From Methanoregula sp. (GTDB taxonomy: Archaea; Halobacteriota; Methanomicrobia; Methanomicrobiales; Methanospirillaceae), in contig NZ_PIZH01000024.1 of the NCBI RefSeq assembly GCF_002835825.1, positions 1 to 11,801 on the forward strand: DNA of 11,801 nucleotides. The letters are read 5' to 3'. The position numbers and the translations under genes were made by a program. The notes below the pieces were generated by a model. It worked only from the letters and a program-made list of their open reading frames with translations, did not search any database and was not told the origin of the DNA. Shown in pieces: positions 1 to 6,918 of the stretch. Numbering within the stretch: position 1 is the stretch's first letter; each line of letters opens with the position of its first letter.

Positions 1-224
1 CAGTGCGGGAAAGTGAGGAGACGGGTATCACGGTCAATGGCCAGCCACGGGCAATGGTGTTCCCGGTCGTATGCGATCTTGAGACCGCCCTGGCATCGGT
101 CCGCAGGGCACGGGCAGCAGTCGCGCTGGAAAAGGTCCGGTTGCATGCGAGGAACGAGGGGCTGGATACCCTCTCCGATGACGATATCGAGAAGGAGATC
201 CGGAAGGTAAGAGCGAGGCGGTAA
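1..224 (+). CDS. Phd/YefM-like antitoxin, C-terminal part (5' end outside window)
   Basis: The frame is open from the window edge and ends in TAA at 222-224. The visible 73 residues begin with a stretch (TGITVNGQPRAMVFP) that resembles the Phd/YefM pattern 'ITrNGkPvAvLvP'. They end with a segment (GLDTLSDDDIEKEIRKVRARR, read from about residue 53) that resembles the C-terminal 'mt.eeInaEI..vR.er' tail of many type II antitoxins. In that family the N-terminal half binds operator DNA and the C-terminal half wraps the toxin. A GTG at 3-5 could be read as a start, but the homology pattern implies that 40 or so N-terminal residues lie upstream, so I treat the gene as partial. A PIN-domain toxin follows at once, which is the main support for the call. 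Assignment to the Phd/YefM family rather than another antitoxin fold is inference. Confidence 0.62.
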   Translation, partial: VRESEETGITVNGQPRAMVFPVVCDLETALASVRRARAAVALEKVRLHARNEGLDTLSDDDIEKEIRKVRARR

Positions 225-225
225 C

Positions 226-639
226 ACGGACCTCCCCCATATTGTACTGGATACCAACGTGCTGGCGTCCGGGATGTTATCGGCAAGAGGAGCCCCTGCC
301 GGGATCCTCAACCTTGTTGTCAACGGAGATATCATTCTTGTCCTTGACACGAGGATATATGATGAGTATGCTGATGTCCTCCGACGGGAAAAGTTCGCGT
401 TCCCAAAAAACGCGGTCGATGAAATCCTGGCATTTATCCAGCGGGAAGGACTGCTTGTAACACCTTCTCCCGCTTCCTGTATGCTGCCGGATCCGGGGGA
501 TCTGCCCTTCGCCGAGGCTGCCCTCCATACCCGGGTACCGGTTGTCACAGGAAATGCCCGGCATTTCCGGGGTTCGGGTGCGGACGTTATTACACCGGCT
601 GAGTTTCTTGAGAAGCACCGGTTGGATTATCGGTTATGA
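226..639 (+). CDS. PIN-domain toxin (VapC-like ribonuclease) of a type II toxin-antitoxin pair; non-standard start
   Basis: The protein matches the archaeal/bacterial 'putative toxin-antitoxin component, PIN family'. It has an N-terminal IVLDTNVLASG strand with catalytic Asp (codon 250-252), a conserved Glu in YDEYADVL, an acidic DPGD motif, VVTGNARHF, and the C-terminal VITPAEFLEKH that closes this family. PIN toxins are Mg-dependent RNases that cleave tRNA or mRNA unless bound by antitoxin. The frame is open from 211 but has no ATG, GTG or TTG before GTG at 259, and starting there would delete the catalytic Asp. I place the start at ACG 226, because a GAGG (215-218) sits 7 bases before it and the predicted N-terminus (x-DLPHIVLDTN) has the family's length. 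ATT at 241 is an alternative. The gene may instead have lost its start codon and be inactive. Confidence 0.72.
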   Translation, partial: TDLPHIVLDTNVLASGMLSARGAPAGILNLVVNGDIILVLDTRIYDEYADVLRREKFAFPKNAVDEILAFIQREGLLVTPSPASCMLPDPGDLPFAEAALHTRVPVVTGNARHFRGSGADVITPAEFLEKHRLDYRL

Positions 640-673
640 GACCGGCATTGTGAAGTTTTCCCAAAAAATCACT

Positions 674-687
674 CCTTAAGGCTTTTT
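674..687 (+). terminator. Possible T-run terminator after the toxin gene
   Basis: An 8-base palindrome CCTTAAGG (674-681) is followed directly by CTTTTT (682-687), 34 bases after the toxin stop. Archaeal RNA polymerase can terminate on T-runs alone, so this is a plausible but weak end for the toxin-antitoxin transcript. The rest of 640-766 is pyrimidine-rich and shows no coding signal. Confidence 0.3.
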
Positions 688-732
688 CTCGTAACACTCA
701 TCCTGATCATTTCCTCCATCCCAACCACATCT

Positions 733-740
733 CTAATTAC
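733..740 (+). promoter_or_regulatory. Weak TATA-like box ahead of apgM
   Basis: CTAATTAC lies about 30 bases before the apgM ATG at 767. That spacing would put transcription start a few bases before the ATG and give a nearly leaderless mRNA. This fits the absence of any GGTGA-like ribosome binding site in the C-rich stretch before the gene. The box is a poor match to the archaeal TATA consensus, so the call is tentative. Confidence 0.25.
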
Positions 741-766
741 CCCTCCCGCCCAACCATTGCACAAGA

Positions 767-2002
767 ATGACCGCGAAGAAAATCCTCTTCATCGTCCTTG
801 ACGGCATCTCCGATCGCCCCTGCCCGTCGCTCCGGGGCGGGACACCGCTCTCATCGGCGAAAAAACCCGTCCTCGACAAGCTTGCTGCCGAAGGGATCTG
901 CGGGATCATGGACACGATTGCCCCCGGCGTCCGCCCGGGCTCCGATACCGCCCACCTCGCCCTGCTCGGCTATGACCCATACAAATATTACACCGGCCGG
1001 GGACCGCTCGAATGTGTCGGCACAGGGATCGACATGAAGGCGGGCATGATCGGGTTCCGGTGCAATTACGCGACTGTCTCACCCGAGGGGCTGATTACCG
1101 ACCGCCGTGCGGGACGTATTCACGACACGGAAGCCCTGAGCAAGGCCATCCAGGAGGGCATCGACCTCCTGAAGTTCGGCGTCAGGGTAACGTTCCGGTC
1201 CGGGGCTGGTCACCGGGCTGCCCTTGCCCTTGAGGGTGAAGGGCTTTCCCACTGCGTCTCCTCCAATGACCCGAAGAAAGAAGGCGTTGCACCCCTGAAG
1301 ATCACGCCACTCCGCAAGGGAGAGAAGGAAGATCGGACTGCCGCGATCTGTAACGAGTTTGTGAAGCAGTCTACGAAGATCCTCTTCGATCACCCCATCA
1401 ACAAAGACCGGGTGAAGCAGGGTCTCGCCCCGGCGAATGTCGTCCTGATGCGGGGCGCCGGGGAGATGGGCGATTTCGAGCCCTTCCAGAAGAAATACGA
1501 ACTGTCGGGATCGGTCATTTCGGCGGCAAGTCTCATCACCGGGATCGGGAAAGCGGTCGGCCTCCCCCATGTCGAAGTGCCGGGGATCACCGGCTCGCAG
1601 AACAGCAACATTGCCGGGAAAATCTCTGCTGCGGTCAAAGAACTGGAGACAAAGGACTTCGTCTTAATGAACATCAAGGGCGCCGACGAGTCCGGCCATG
1701 ACGGCCTTGCCGACCAGAAGAAAGCCTTCATTGAAAAGATCGACCCCCTCCTCGAACCCCTGCTGGACCTGCAGGACACCATCATCATTATCACAGGCGA
1801 CCACTCGACACCCGTGTGCATCAAAGACCATTCCGCCGACCCGGTTCCCGTGATCATCCGGGGCGAGGGCGTGCGGACGGACGATGTTGTCCGGTACGAT
1901 GAGTTCAGTTGCGCAAAAGGCGGCCTTGGCCGGATCCAGGGAGTCGATCTCCTGCCGATTGCCCTCGACCTCGTCAACAAATCCCACAAGTTCGGGGCAT
2001 AA
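767..2002 (+). CDS. apgM: 2,3-bisphosphoglycerate-independent phosphoglycerate mutase, archaeal type
   Basis: It interconverts 3- and 2-phosphoglycerate in cytosolic glycolysis and gluconeogenesis, and belongs to the alkaline-phosphatase superfamily. At 411 residues it is the normal length for archaeal ApgM. Metal and catalytic residues are in place: D12 in FIVLDGISDRP, the nucleophile S59 in RPGSDTAHLALLGYDP (54-71), the DRRAGRI motif (112-118), D307 and H311 in KGADESGHDG, and D345/H346 and H355 in ITGDHSTPV...KDHSADPVPV. Homologues near this point start at the same ATG, and no other start is needed. It is the first gene of a three-gene operon, with the next ATG 17 bases after its stop. Why a glycolytic gene heads an operon with a beta-helix protein and a methyltransferase-like protein is unclear. 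No truncation or missing residue is seen. Confidence 0.95.
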   Translation: MTAKKILFIVLDGISDRPCPSLRGGTPLSSAKKPVLDKLAAEGICGIMDTIAPGVRPGSDTAHLALLGYDPYKYYTGRGPLECVGTGIDMKAGMIGFRCNYATVSPEGLITDRRAGRIHDTEALSKAIQEGIDLLKFGVRVTFRSGAGHRAALALEGEGLSHCVSSNDPKKEGVAPLKITPLRKGEKEDRTAAICNEFVKQSTKILFDHPINKDRVKQGLAPANVVLMRGAGEMGDFEPFQKKYELSGSVISAASLITGIGKAVGLPHVEVPGITGSQNSNIAGKISAAVKELETKDFVLMNIKGADESGHDGLADQKKAFIEKIDPLLEPLLDLQDTIIIITGDHSTPVCIKDHSADPVPVIIRGEGVRTDDVVRYDEFSCAKGGLGRIQGVDLLPIALDLVNKSHKFGA

Positions 2003-2019
2003 CCCGTATCGGAGACTCA

Positions 2020-2868
2020 ATGAAAGAACGATCCGCACAAGACTGGCACCGGCACTGCCTCCTTCCTGACGGGACGGAGCTGCAGGAGCACAGCCTCAAG
2101 ACCTCGCGCGATATCGTGGTAGGTGAGTCCTGCCAGATCGACTACGGGCTCCGGGGCAACGATGTCTTTGTCGGAGAATCGTCGAAGATCCGCGAGTATG
2201 TCTGGGCGGCCCGGGATACCCGGATCGGGAACTGGTGCGAGGTGGGAAGCGATGTTATCGCAAAACGGGATGCCTATATCGGCGAAGGTGTGAAGATCTT
2301 CGGAAAACTGGAGGTGAACGGGGCGCTTGACATCGGCGAGAAGGTCGAGATCGTGGACGGGTTCTCTGCTAAAGGTGATATCGCGATACGGAACCCGATG
2401 CCGGTATACATGTTCATCATCATCTACCTGATGACCCTGCTCCATATCGAGAACGAGAAGGAGCTCGACCGGATTCTCGACGACCTCCTTTCGGACGAGG
2501 ATGAGGAGACACAGGAAGTCCCCCTCATGATCCCTGCCCGGTCAAAGCTGAACATGAAGGTCTTCTCCGTTCCCTCGACCATGAAGATCGGGAAAGGGTG
2601 CCGGCTCCACGGCAACATCCGGGCAGGATCCATCGATGTCCAGCAGAATACCGTCATCTTCGGCAGCCTCCGGGCAAAGAACCGGATCACGGTGGTTGAC
2701 GGCGTCACTATCCACGGGAACGTGGAGAGCGGCTCGACCGTGTTCGTCAAGCGGGGAGCTCATATCCTCGGCGATGTCAGGGCGAAGTCACTGGTGCTCC
2801 ACGAGGACGCGAAAATTGACGGGACCATCGAAGCACCGCACGGGATGCGGATCGAGCGGGGTGACTAA
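2020..2868 (+). CDS. Bactofilin-like / polymer-forming beta-helix protein
   Basis: The 282-residue protein is built largely of short repeats with the pattern of a left- or right-handed beta helix. One block covers about residues 30-125 (VVGESCQI, VFVGESSKI, RIGNWCEVG, AYIGEGVKI, ALDIGEKVEI) and a second covers about 185-275 (KIGKGCRLHG, SIDVQQNTVIFG, GVTIHGNVESG, AHILGDVRAKS, AKIDGTIEAPHG). The second block looks most like bactofilin/DUF583 polymer-forming proteins. Between the blocks lie a hydrophobic stretch PVYMFIIIYLMTLL (128-141) and an acidic linker (DDLLSDEDEE, 154-163). The start at ATG 2020 is supported by GGAG at 2011-2014; the frame is open further upstream, but that would overlap apgM. 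Methanogen homologues are often labelled acyltransferase or cytoskeletal protein. I see no catalytic acyltransferase motif, so a structural or envelope scaffold role is more likely. That role is inference. Confidence 0.75.
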   Translation: MKERSAQDWHRHCLLPDGTELQEHSLKTSRDIVVGESCQIDYGLRGNDVFVGESSKIREYVWAARDTRIGNWCEVGSDVIAKRDAYIGEGVKIFGKLEVNGALDIGEKVEIVDGFSAKGDIAIRNPMPVYMFIIIYLMTLLHIENEKELDRILDDLLSDEDEETQEVPLMIPARSKLNMKVFSVPSTMKIGKGCRLHGNIRAGSIDVQQNTVIFGSLRAKNRITVVDGVTIHGNVESGSTVFVKRGAHILGDVRAKSLVLHEDAKIDGTIEAPHGMRIERGD

Positions 2869-2871
2869 CGG

Positions 2872-3708
2872 ATGAAGGCAGCGGAGATCCTGGGTGTTGA
2901 CGATATTGTGTTTGTTGAACCGCAGTTTTCGGTCCTTCCTGATCCGCGGTACAACGATACCCTGACCCTTGCGGGGGGCGATGAGGGCCGGCTCCTGCTG
3001 GACGAACACGAGGAGCCCCTCGCGCTCGCTTTTAAGAACGGCGACTGCTGGGTCACCGGGTCGTTCCTCAGCCGGAACCCGACGGCCCTCCTCATCGAGA
3101 AGTTCGAGAACGTAAACGGGGAGATCTACCAGGAGGACCGGGCGGTCTGGGCTGCGGCGGTCAGGGAGTACTTCAGCCTTGCCCTCAAGGAAGAAGTCCC
3201 CCCCACGATTGAGGATCTCAATCCCAAACGGAGGGGCATTCTTAAGGATCTCATCGAAAAGACATGGGGCAGGGGGATCGGCACAACCTGCATCGATGCC
3301 TGCTGCGGGTCCGGCGTCGGTTCGCTCGTACTCCGGGACCTTGGCTACACGCCTCTCTCGTTTGATAATGACCCGGCGCTCCTCTCGCTCGGCCTCTCGG
3401 CCGGCCGGCTCCTGCCAGAGGAGACGATGTGGATCGATGCCATGAAGGTCTCGCAATACACCGCGCCCGTTCCCCGGGGGATCGGGATCATGATGGGCGA
3501 GATCAACTCCTTCTCGCAGGAGATGTGGCAGCAGATCGTCTCCGAACTCTTTGCGGTAACAGAGGAGACCCTCATCACCGTGGGAACAGAACCCGAGGCA
3601 CGGCTCATCGGGGAGTGGGGCGAGGGCATGGGAAGGACGGTTGAGATCAGCGAGAACCCGGCCGACCCGATCTACGATATCTGGGTGTGCAGGTCGAAAA
3701 AAGCATAA
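2872..3708 (+). CDS. SAM-dependent methyltransferase-like protein
   Basis: This 278-residue protein has a Rossmann-type SAM-binding motif I at 140-150 (CIDACCGSGVG) followed by LRDLGY and the motif II-like acidic SFDNDP (163-168). About 120 N-terminal residues precede the fold and match no domain I recognise. The C-terminal part (MMGEINSFSQEMWQQI..., then ITVGTE) would hold the remaining strands. No NPPY or PC target motif is visible, so DNA base methylation is not indicated and the substrate is unknown. The ATG is 3 bases after the stop of the beta-helix gene and is preceded by GGGGTGA (2858-2864), a strong archaeal ribosome binding site, so translation is probably coupled. It could modify a partner encoded in this operon, but nothing in the sequence shows that. 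Confidence 0.75.
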   Translation: MKAAEILGVDDIVFVEPQFSVLPDPRYNDTLTLAGGDEGRLLLDEHEEPLALAFKNGDCWVTGSFLSRNPTALLIEKFENVNGEIYQEDRAVWAAAVREYFSLALKEEVPPTIEDLNPKRRGILKDLIEKTWGRGIGTTCIDACCGSGVGSLVLRDLGYTPLSFDNDPALLSLGLSAGRLLPEETMWIDAMKVSQYTAPVPRGIGIMMGEINSFSQEMWQQIVSELFAVTEETLITVGTEPEARLIGEWGEGMGRTVEISENPADPIYDIWVCRSKKA

Positions 3709-3716
3709 GAGCCGGT

Positions 3717-3923
3717 TTAGTCTTCCTGAGGCGGCTGGACCCTCTTTAACCGCTCGCGGACCCCGGGGCCGCTCTTTTGCTCATCGAACGGGGGGGTGCA
3801 GGACCGGATGCCCCGTTCTTTTGCAAACATGACCTTCACATCAAGGTTATCCGGAGTCAGGGTGCGGGTGAGGTGTTGTATATCCTTCTGGATCGCAGGC
3901 TCCTCCTCCCTGGGGGTTTTCAT
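3717..3923 (-). CDS. Small hypothetical protein, 68 residues
   Basis: I do not recognise a family. The protein is highly charged (MKTPREEEPAIQKDIQHLT..., ending RLKRVQPPQED), has no membrane segment or signal peptide, and contains one cysteine in the sequence RGIRSCTPPFDEQ. Support for a real gene comes from its promoter: a clean ATTATAT box (3948-3954) centred 28 bases before the ATG, the spacing expected for a leaderless archaeal mRNA. There is no ribosome binding site. It lies convergent to the methyltransferase-like gene, with the two stops 8 bases apart, and downstream of the helicase on the same strand but separated from it by hairpins. No competing frame in this stretch has comparable support. 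Confidence 0.5.
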   Translation of the reverse strand: MKTPREEEPAIQKDIQHLTRTLTPDNLDVKVMFAKERGIRSCTPPFDEQKSGPGVRERLKRVQPPQED

Positions 3924-3947
3924 GGAAAACCATTGGGCAGGCCACCC

Positions 3948-3954
3948 ATATAAT
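3948..3954 (-). promoter_or_regulatory. TATA box for the small gene at 3717-3923
   Basis: On the minus strand the sequence reads GCATTATATGGG. The box centre is 28 bases from the ATG at 3923, which predicts transcription starting within a few bases of the start codon. Confidence 0.5.
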
Positions 3955-3966
3955 GCTGATTGATCA

Positions 3967-3990
3967 CCGGAACGGGCGCTTCCGTTCCGG
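3967..3990 (-). terminator. 9-bp hairpin after the helicase gene
   Basis: CCGGAACGG (3967-3975) pairs perfectly with CCGTTCCGG (3982-3990) around a 6-base loop. It lies 14 bases beyond the helicase stop codon. No T-run follows on the minus strand, so it may act as a 3'-end stabilising or processing structure rather than as a classic terminator. Confidence 0.45.
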
Positions 3991-3993
3991 AAT

Positions 3994-4012
3994 GCCGGTC
4001 TTCGTTACCGGC
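3994..4012 (-). other. Second, smaller hairpin overlapping the helicase stop codon
   Basis: GCCGGT (3994-3999) pairs with ACCGGC (4007-4012) around a 7-base loop. The loop and stem take in the helicase TAA (4005-4007). Together with the hairpin at 3967-3990 it makes a double structure at the end of the helicase mRNA. Confidence 0.35.
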
Positions 4013-6101
4013 GCCTTCGCCCGTGCTGTTTCTTCTGCTGCTTCTCCGCTTTTGGTTCCTTCACCTTGCCGGGATCAGGCTTTACTTCCTTCTCCAGCCC
4101 GCCGCTCTCCAGTTCCGCGATGATCTCCACCGGCTCATCCATGGTCTTTGTCAGCCGGACGATCTCAAGCAGCCGTTCCATGCCGATGAAGTGCTCGGCC
4201 ATGACCCGGGCAAGCGGGGTCATCACGAGCTTTGTGCCGTGCTTCTCCACGAGCCGGTGGGTAATGAGGTCCGGCAGTACAGGTTCCATGCTGCCGACCA
4301 TCATGGTGTTGATCCGGTTGAGATCCGCCTCCTCGCCCCCGCAGGCAACCGCGTTCGCCACGTACTCCTCGGAGCTCTGCTCGAAGTCATGCTCGGGGGC
4401 AACCTCCTCCATCTCCCCCTTGAGGAGCCGGATTGCAACCTCCTCTTCCGTCCAGGGACTCTCCCTGGAGTAACTCCCGCCGGGTTCTGCCAGGATAACG
4501 ACACGGCCGAGATCATGGAAGTCCGGCCTCCCGGCACGGCCGGCCATCTGGTTGAACTCCTGCACGGAGAGCCAGTCGCGGCCCATGGCAAGGGCATCGA
4601 AGATCACCTGCGAGGCCGGGAAGTCGACACCGGCTCCGAGCGCTGCTGTTGTCACCACGGCCATCAGTTTCCCCTGCAGGAACCGGGTCTCGACATCCCG
4701 GCGCTCCTGCGTGCTCAGGCCGGCATGGTAGGCCGCTGCCCGTATCCCGAGAGCATCGGCAATGGTATGGCACCGGGCCCGCGCATTCGTGAAGATGATG
4801 GTCTGGCCCCGGTAGCCCTTCGAGGACGTCCGCTTGTACTCCTCGGTTGTCATCTGCTTGATGGTCGGGATCTTCTGCTTGCGCTCGACAAAGAGGAGGT
4901 AGCGTTCGAGCCCCACCGGCCGTTCCGCGTACTGGACCAGCTTGCAGTTCAGCTTCTTTGCCAGGATCTTCGGGGACCCGATGGTTGCCGAGAGGTAGAG
5001 GTACTGGGCCTGCGGGCAGAGATACTTCAGCCGGGCGATCATGCCGTCGAGGCGGTGGCCCCGCTCGGGGTCCTCGAGCATCTGGACCTCGTCGATCACG
5101 ACAGTAGCGATGTTCTTCATCTTCTCCCCGCGCCGGATCATGTTGTCCACACCTTCGTAGGTTCCCACGATGATCGGGGCCTGTGGGTTCCGGTCCCCGA
5201 CTTTCCTTGTTTCGGGCAGGTTCAGCCGGCTCACGCCGGTAAGAAGCCCGGTCTTTGCAAACTTCGCGTACCGCTCCGTGAACCGCTCGTATTTCTGGTT
5301 CGCGAGGGCCACGAGCGGGACTAAAAAGAGCGTCCTGCCCCGGCCTTCGAGATAGTTCTTCAGCCCGGCCATTTCTCCGATGAAGGTCTTCCCGCTCGCC
5401 GTCGCGGCCACCACCAGCAGGTCCTTCCCGAAGAGCAGCCCGGCCTCGACGGCAAGCTGCTGGGCCGGCATCAGCTGTTTCACCCCACAGGCGTCCATGA
5501 ACTGACGGGGAAGGGGCAGTTCGTTGAGCGGCGCCGTGGTCATCACCGGGTGCGCCTCGAGCTTATCAAAGAGTGCCGCACCCATTGTCATCTTCTCAGG
5601 GTTGAGGGTCGCAAGCACCCGGTCCAGGTTCCGGAACTGGATGAGCAGGCTCTCGAGGTGCTTGACCCCGTCGCGGCCAAGCCGGCCCAGGTGCGCAACC
5701 TCGCGCCGGAGCTCGCGCCTGCCACAGTCCAGGCAGATCTTTTCGTTCTTCCCGAACTGCACGGTGTTGTTCTGGTCGAGCGGTGTGAACTTCTCATCAA
5801 GGAGGCACATCCGGCAGGCGTCGACCGTGCCGGACTTCATCTGGAAATCAGCGAGGAAGAGCTCGAACCGGTGGTCCCGTTTCACGAGCAGGATTTCTGC
5901 CTCACGCATATTCGCGACAAGGTCCTTTGAGGGCGTGTGGCGGTACTCCTTTTTTGTCCCCCACTTCACGCGGTACTTAGTGGGCCGGGGGCCGCGGGGG
6001 GTGTCCTGCAGGTCGACATATCCTGCACCCCGCACATTCCTGCCATCGTAAAAGAGCAGCTTGTAACTGTCGCCTTTCTGGGGCTGGACAATGATCTTCA
6101 T
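4005..6101 (-). CDS. Archaeal Zn-finger DEAD/DEAH-type helicase (Ski2-like, SF2)
   Basis: The 698-residue protein begins with about 90 residues of an archaea-specific N-terminal domain (DUF5814-like by my reading). A four-cysteine zinc knuckle follows (CRMC at 96-99, CLDC at 123-126). The two RecA lobes carry motif I AATASGKT (232-239), Ib-like GTYEG (313-317), motif II DEVQ (337-340) instead of DEAH/DEIH, motif III SAT (371-373), GAGVDFPA (489-496) and motif VI QMAGRAGRP (518-526). This order and the spelling of motif VI match Ski2/Hel308-like ATP-dependent helicases acting on RNA or DNA. The tail (672-698) is Lys/Arg-rich and probably binds nucleic acid. The ATG is 7 bases after the stop of the HTH gene upstream, so it is the last gene of a three-gene operon. 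The true substrate is not visible in the sequence. Confidence 0.88.
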   Translation of the reverse strand: MKIIVQPQKGDSYKLLFYDGRNVRGAGYVDLQDTPRGPRPTKYRVKWGTKKEYRHTPSKDLVANMREAEILLVKRDHRFELFLADFQMKSGTVDACRMCLLDEKFTPLDQNNTVQFGKNEKICLDCGRRELRREVAHLGRLGRDGVKHLESLLIQFRNLDRVLATLNPEKMTMGAALFDKLEAHPVMTTAPLNELPLPRQFMDACGVKQLMPAQQLAVEAGLLFGKDLLVVAATASGKTFIGEMAGLKNYLEGRGRTLFLVPLVALANQKYERFTERYAKFAKTGLLTGVSRLNLPETRKVGDRNPQAPIIVGTYEGVDNMIRRGEKMKNIATVVIDEVQMLEDPERGHRLDGMIARLKYLCPQAQYLYLSATIGSPKILAKKLNCKLVQYAERPVGLERYLLFVERKQKIPTIKQMTTEEYKRTSSKGYRGQTIIFTNARARCHTIADALGIRAAAYHAGLSTQERRDVETRFLQGKLMAVVTTAALGAGVDFPASQVIFDALAMGRDWLSVQEFNQMAGRAGRPDFHDLGRVVILAEPGGSYSRESPWTEEEVAIRLLKGEMEEVAPEHDFEQSSEEYVANAVACGGEEADLNRINTMMVGSMEPVLPDLITHRLVEKHGTKLVMTPLARVMAEHFIGMERLLEIVRLTKTMDEPVEIIAELESGGLEKEVKPDPGKVKEPKAEKQQKKQHGRRRR

Positions 6102-6108
6102 GGCGGGT

Positions 6109-6918
6109 TCACGGGGCGATCAGGTCGTGGATCACGTACGAGAGCCCCACGCCTTCCAGCCGCTTTAAAAAGTCCGTGAACTCCTCGTCCACGACCACGA
6201 TGGTACAGTCGATCCCGTGGAACGCGGCCTCGATCACGCCTTCCCGTGCGCCAAAGAACATATCCGGCTTCCTGCCGGCTGCTTTCAGGGCGATGAATGC
6301 TTCGAGACCGACCGCACCGACAAAACCGGCTTTTCCGATAACGTCCAGGAGCTTGTCGCGTTTCACCTTCCGCGAGCCCCCGTGCTGGATCCGGGGCACC
6401 TTGCAGACATGGACAACGCCTTCGTGGTGGTCGATGATCCCGTTTAACCGTGCTATCCCGATATCCTCGTCCTTCTTTGCATCAGCAACCGCTGACCCGG
6501 TTGCTGCCGAGGGCTTCTTTGCAGCATAGAGGAAACCGTCCTTCATGTACACGCCGACCTCGTCTCCTGCCTTTAAATTCTCGGCCGCAATCGCGGTCCA
6601 GACCGAGACCTGCTGGATGATGTCGCGCCGGATGTGCCGGGCATAGGACTCAAGCGACTCGGCGTTGGCGAGGACCCACTCGATGCCCGATTTCGTGACC
6701 TCGTAGTTGCCCCGTCCGCTTGCCGAGACCATGCCCTCGTCCACGAGCTCGCGGATGTACTCGGAGATGGCCTGCGGGGTCACGCCCAGCTTCTCGGCGA
6801 TCTCCTGCTGCCGGACGGCCGGCTGGTGCTCGGCGATCTCGACCAGGATCTGGAGGCGGGAGACCTCACGCTTGCTGCGCAGAATAGAATAAAGGGGGTC
6901 CTTAGCGCCCGGTGTCAA
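6109..6918 (-). CDS. Winged-helix transcriptional regulator with C-terminal ligand- or enzyme-like domain
   Basis: Residues 18-80 form a clear winged helix-turn-helix, with the recognition region QQEIAEKLGVTPQAISEYIRE (38-57) and a wing at SGRGNYEVT. Residues about 90-130 look like a linker followed by a small beta domain (AENLKAGDEVGVYMKDGFLYA). The C-terminal 155-269 (IARLNGIIDHHEGVVHVCKVP...GLEAFIALKAAGRKPDMFFG...IVVVDEEF) is an alpha/beta domain conserved in methanogen regulators annotated as DUF7839-type. The ATG at 6918 overlaps the end of the upstream regulator gene by 17 bases, which indicates translational coupling. It lies between an ArsR-type regulator and a helicase, so control of that operon is plausible but inferred. 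The effector is unknown. Confidence 0.78.
   Translation of the reverse strand: MTPGAKDPLYSILRSKREVSRLQILVEIAEHQPAVRQQEIAEKLGVTPQAISEYIRELVDEGMVSASGRGNYEVTKSGIEWVLANAESLESYARHIRRDIIQQVSVWTAIAAENLKAGDEVGVYMKDGFLYAAKKPSAATGSAVADAKKDEDIGIARLNGIIDHHEGVVHVCKVPRIQHGGSRKVKRDKLLDVIGKAGFVGAVGLEAFIALKAAGRKPDMFFGAREGVIEAAFHGIDCTIVVVDEEFTDFLKRLEGVGLSYVIHDLIAP

Noticed and set aside
1390..1989. A 199-codon minus-strand frame opposite apgM
   Set aside because: It is antisense to a full-length apgM, has Arg/Ser/Pro-rich composition, and has no promoter or recognisable domain.
1909..2019. An N-terminal extension of the beta-helix gene into apgM
   Set aside because: The extension is the out-of-frame shadow of apgM's end; ATG 2020 has a ribosome binding site.
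3960..5324. A 454-codon open frame on the plus strand
   Set aside because: It lies wholly opposite the helicase gene, whose domains and motifs are unmistakable. Long antisense frames are common in GC-rich genes, and its protein has the His/Leu/Pro-rich composition of a shadow frame.
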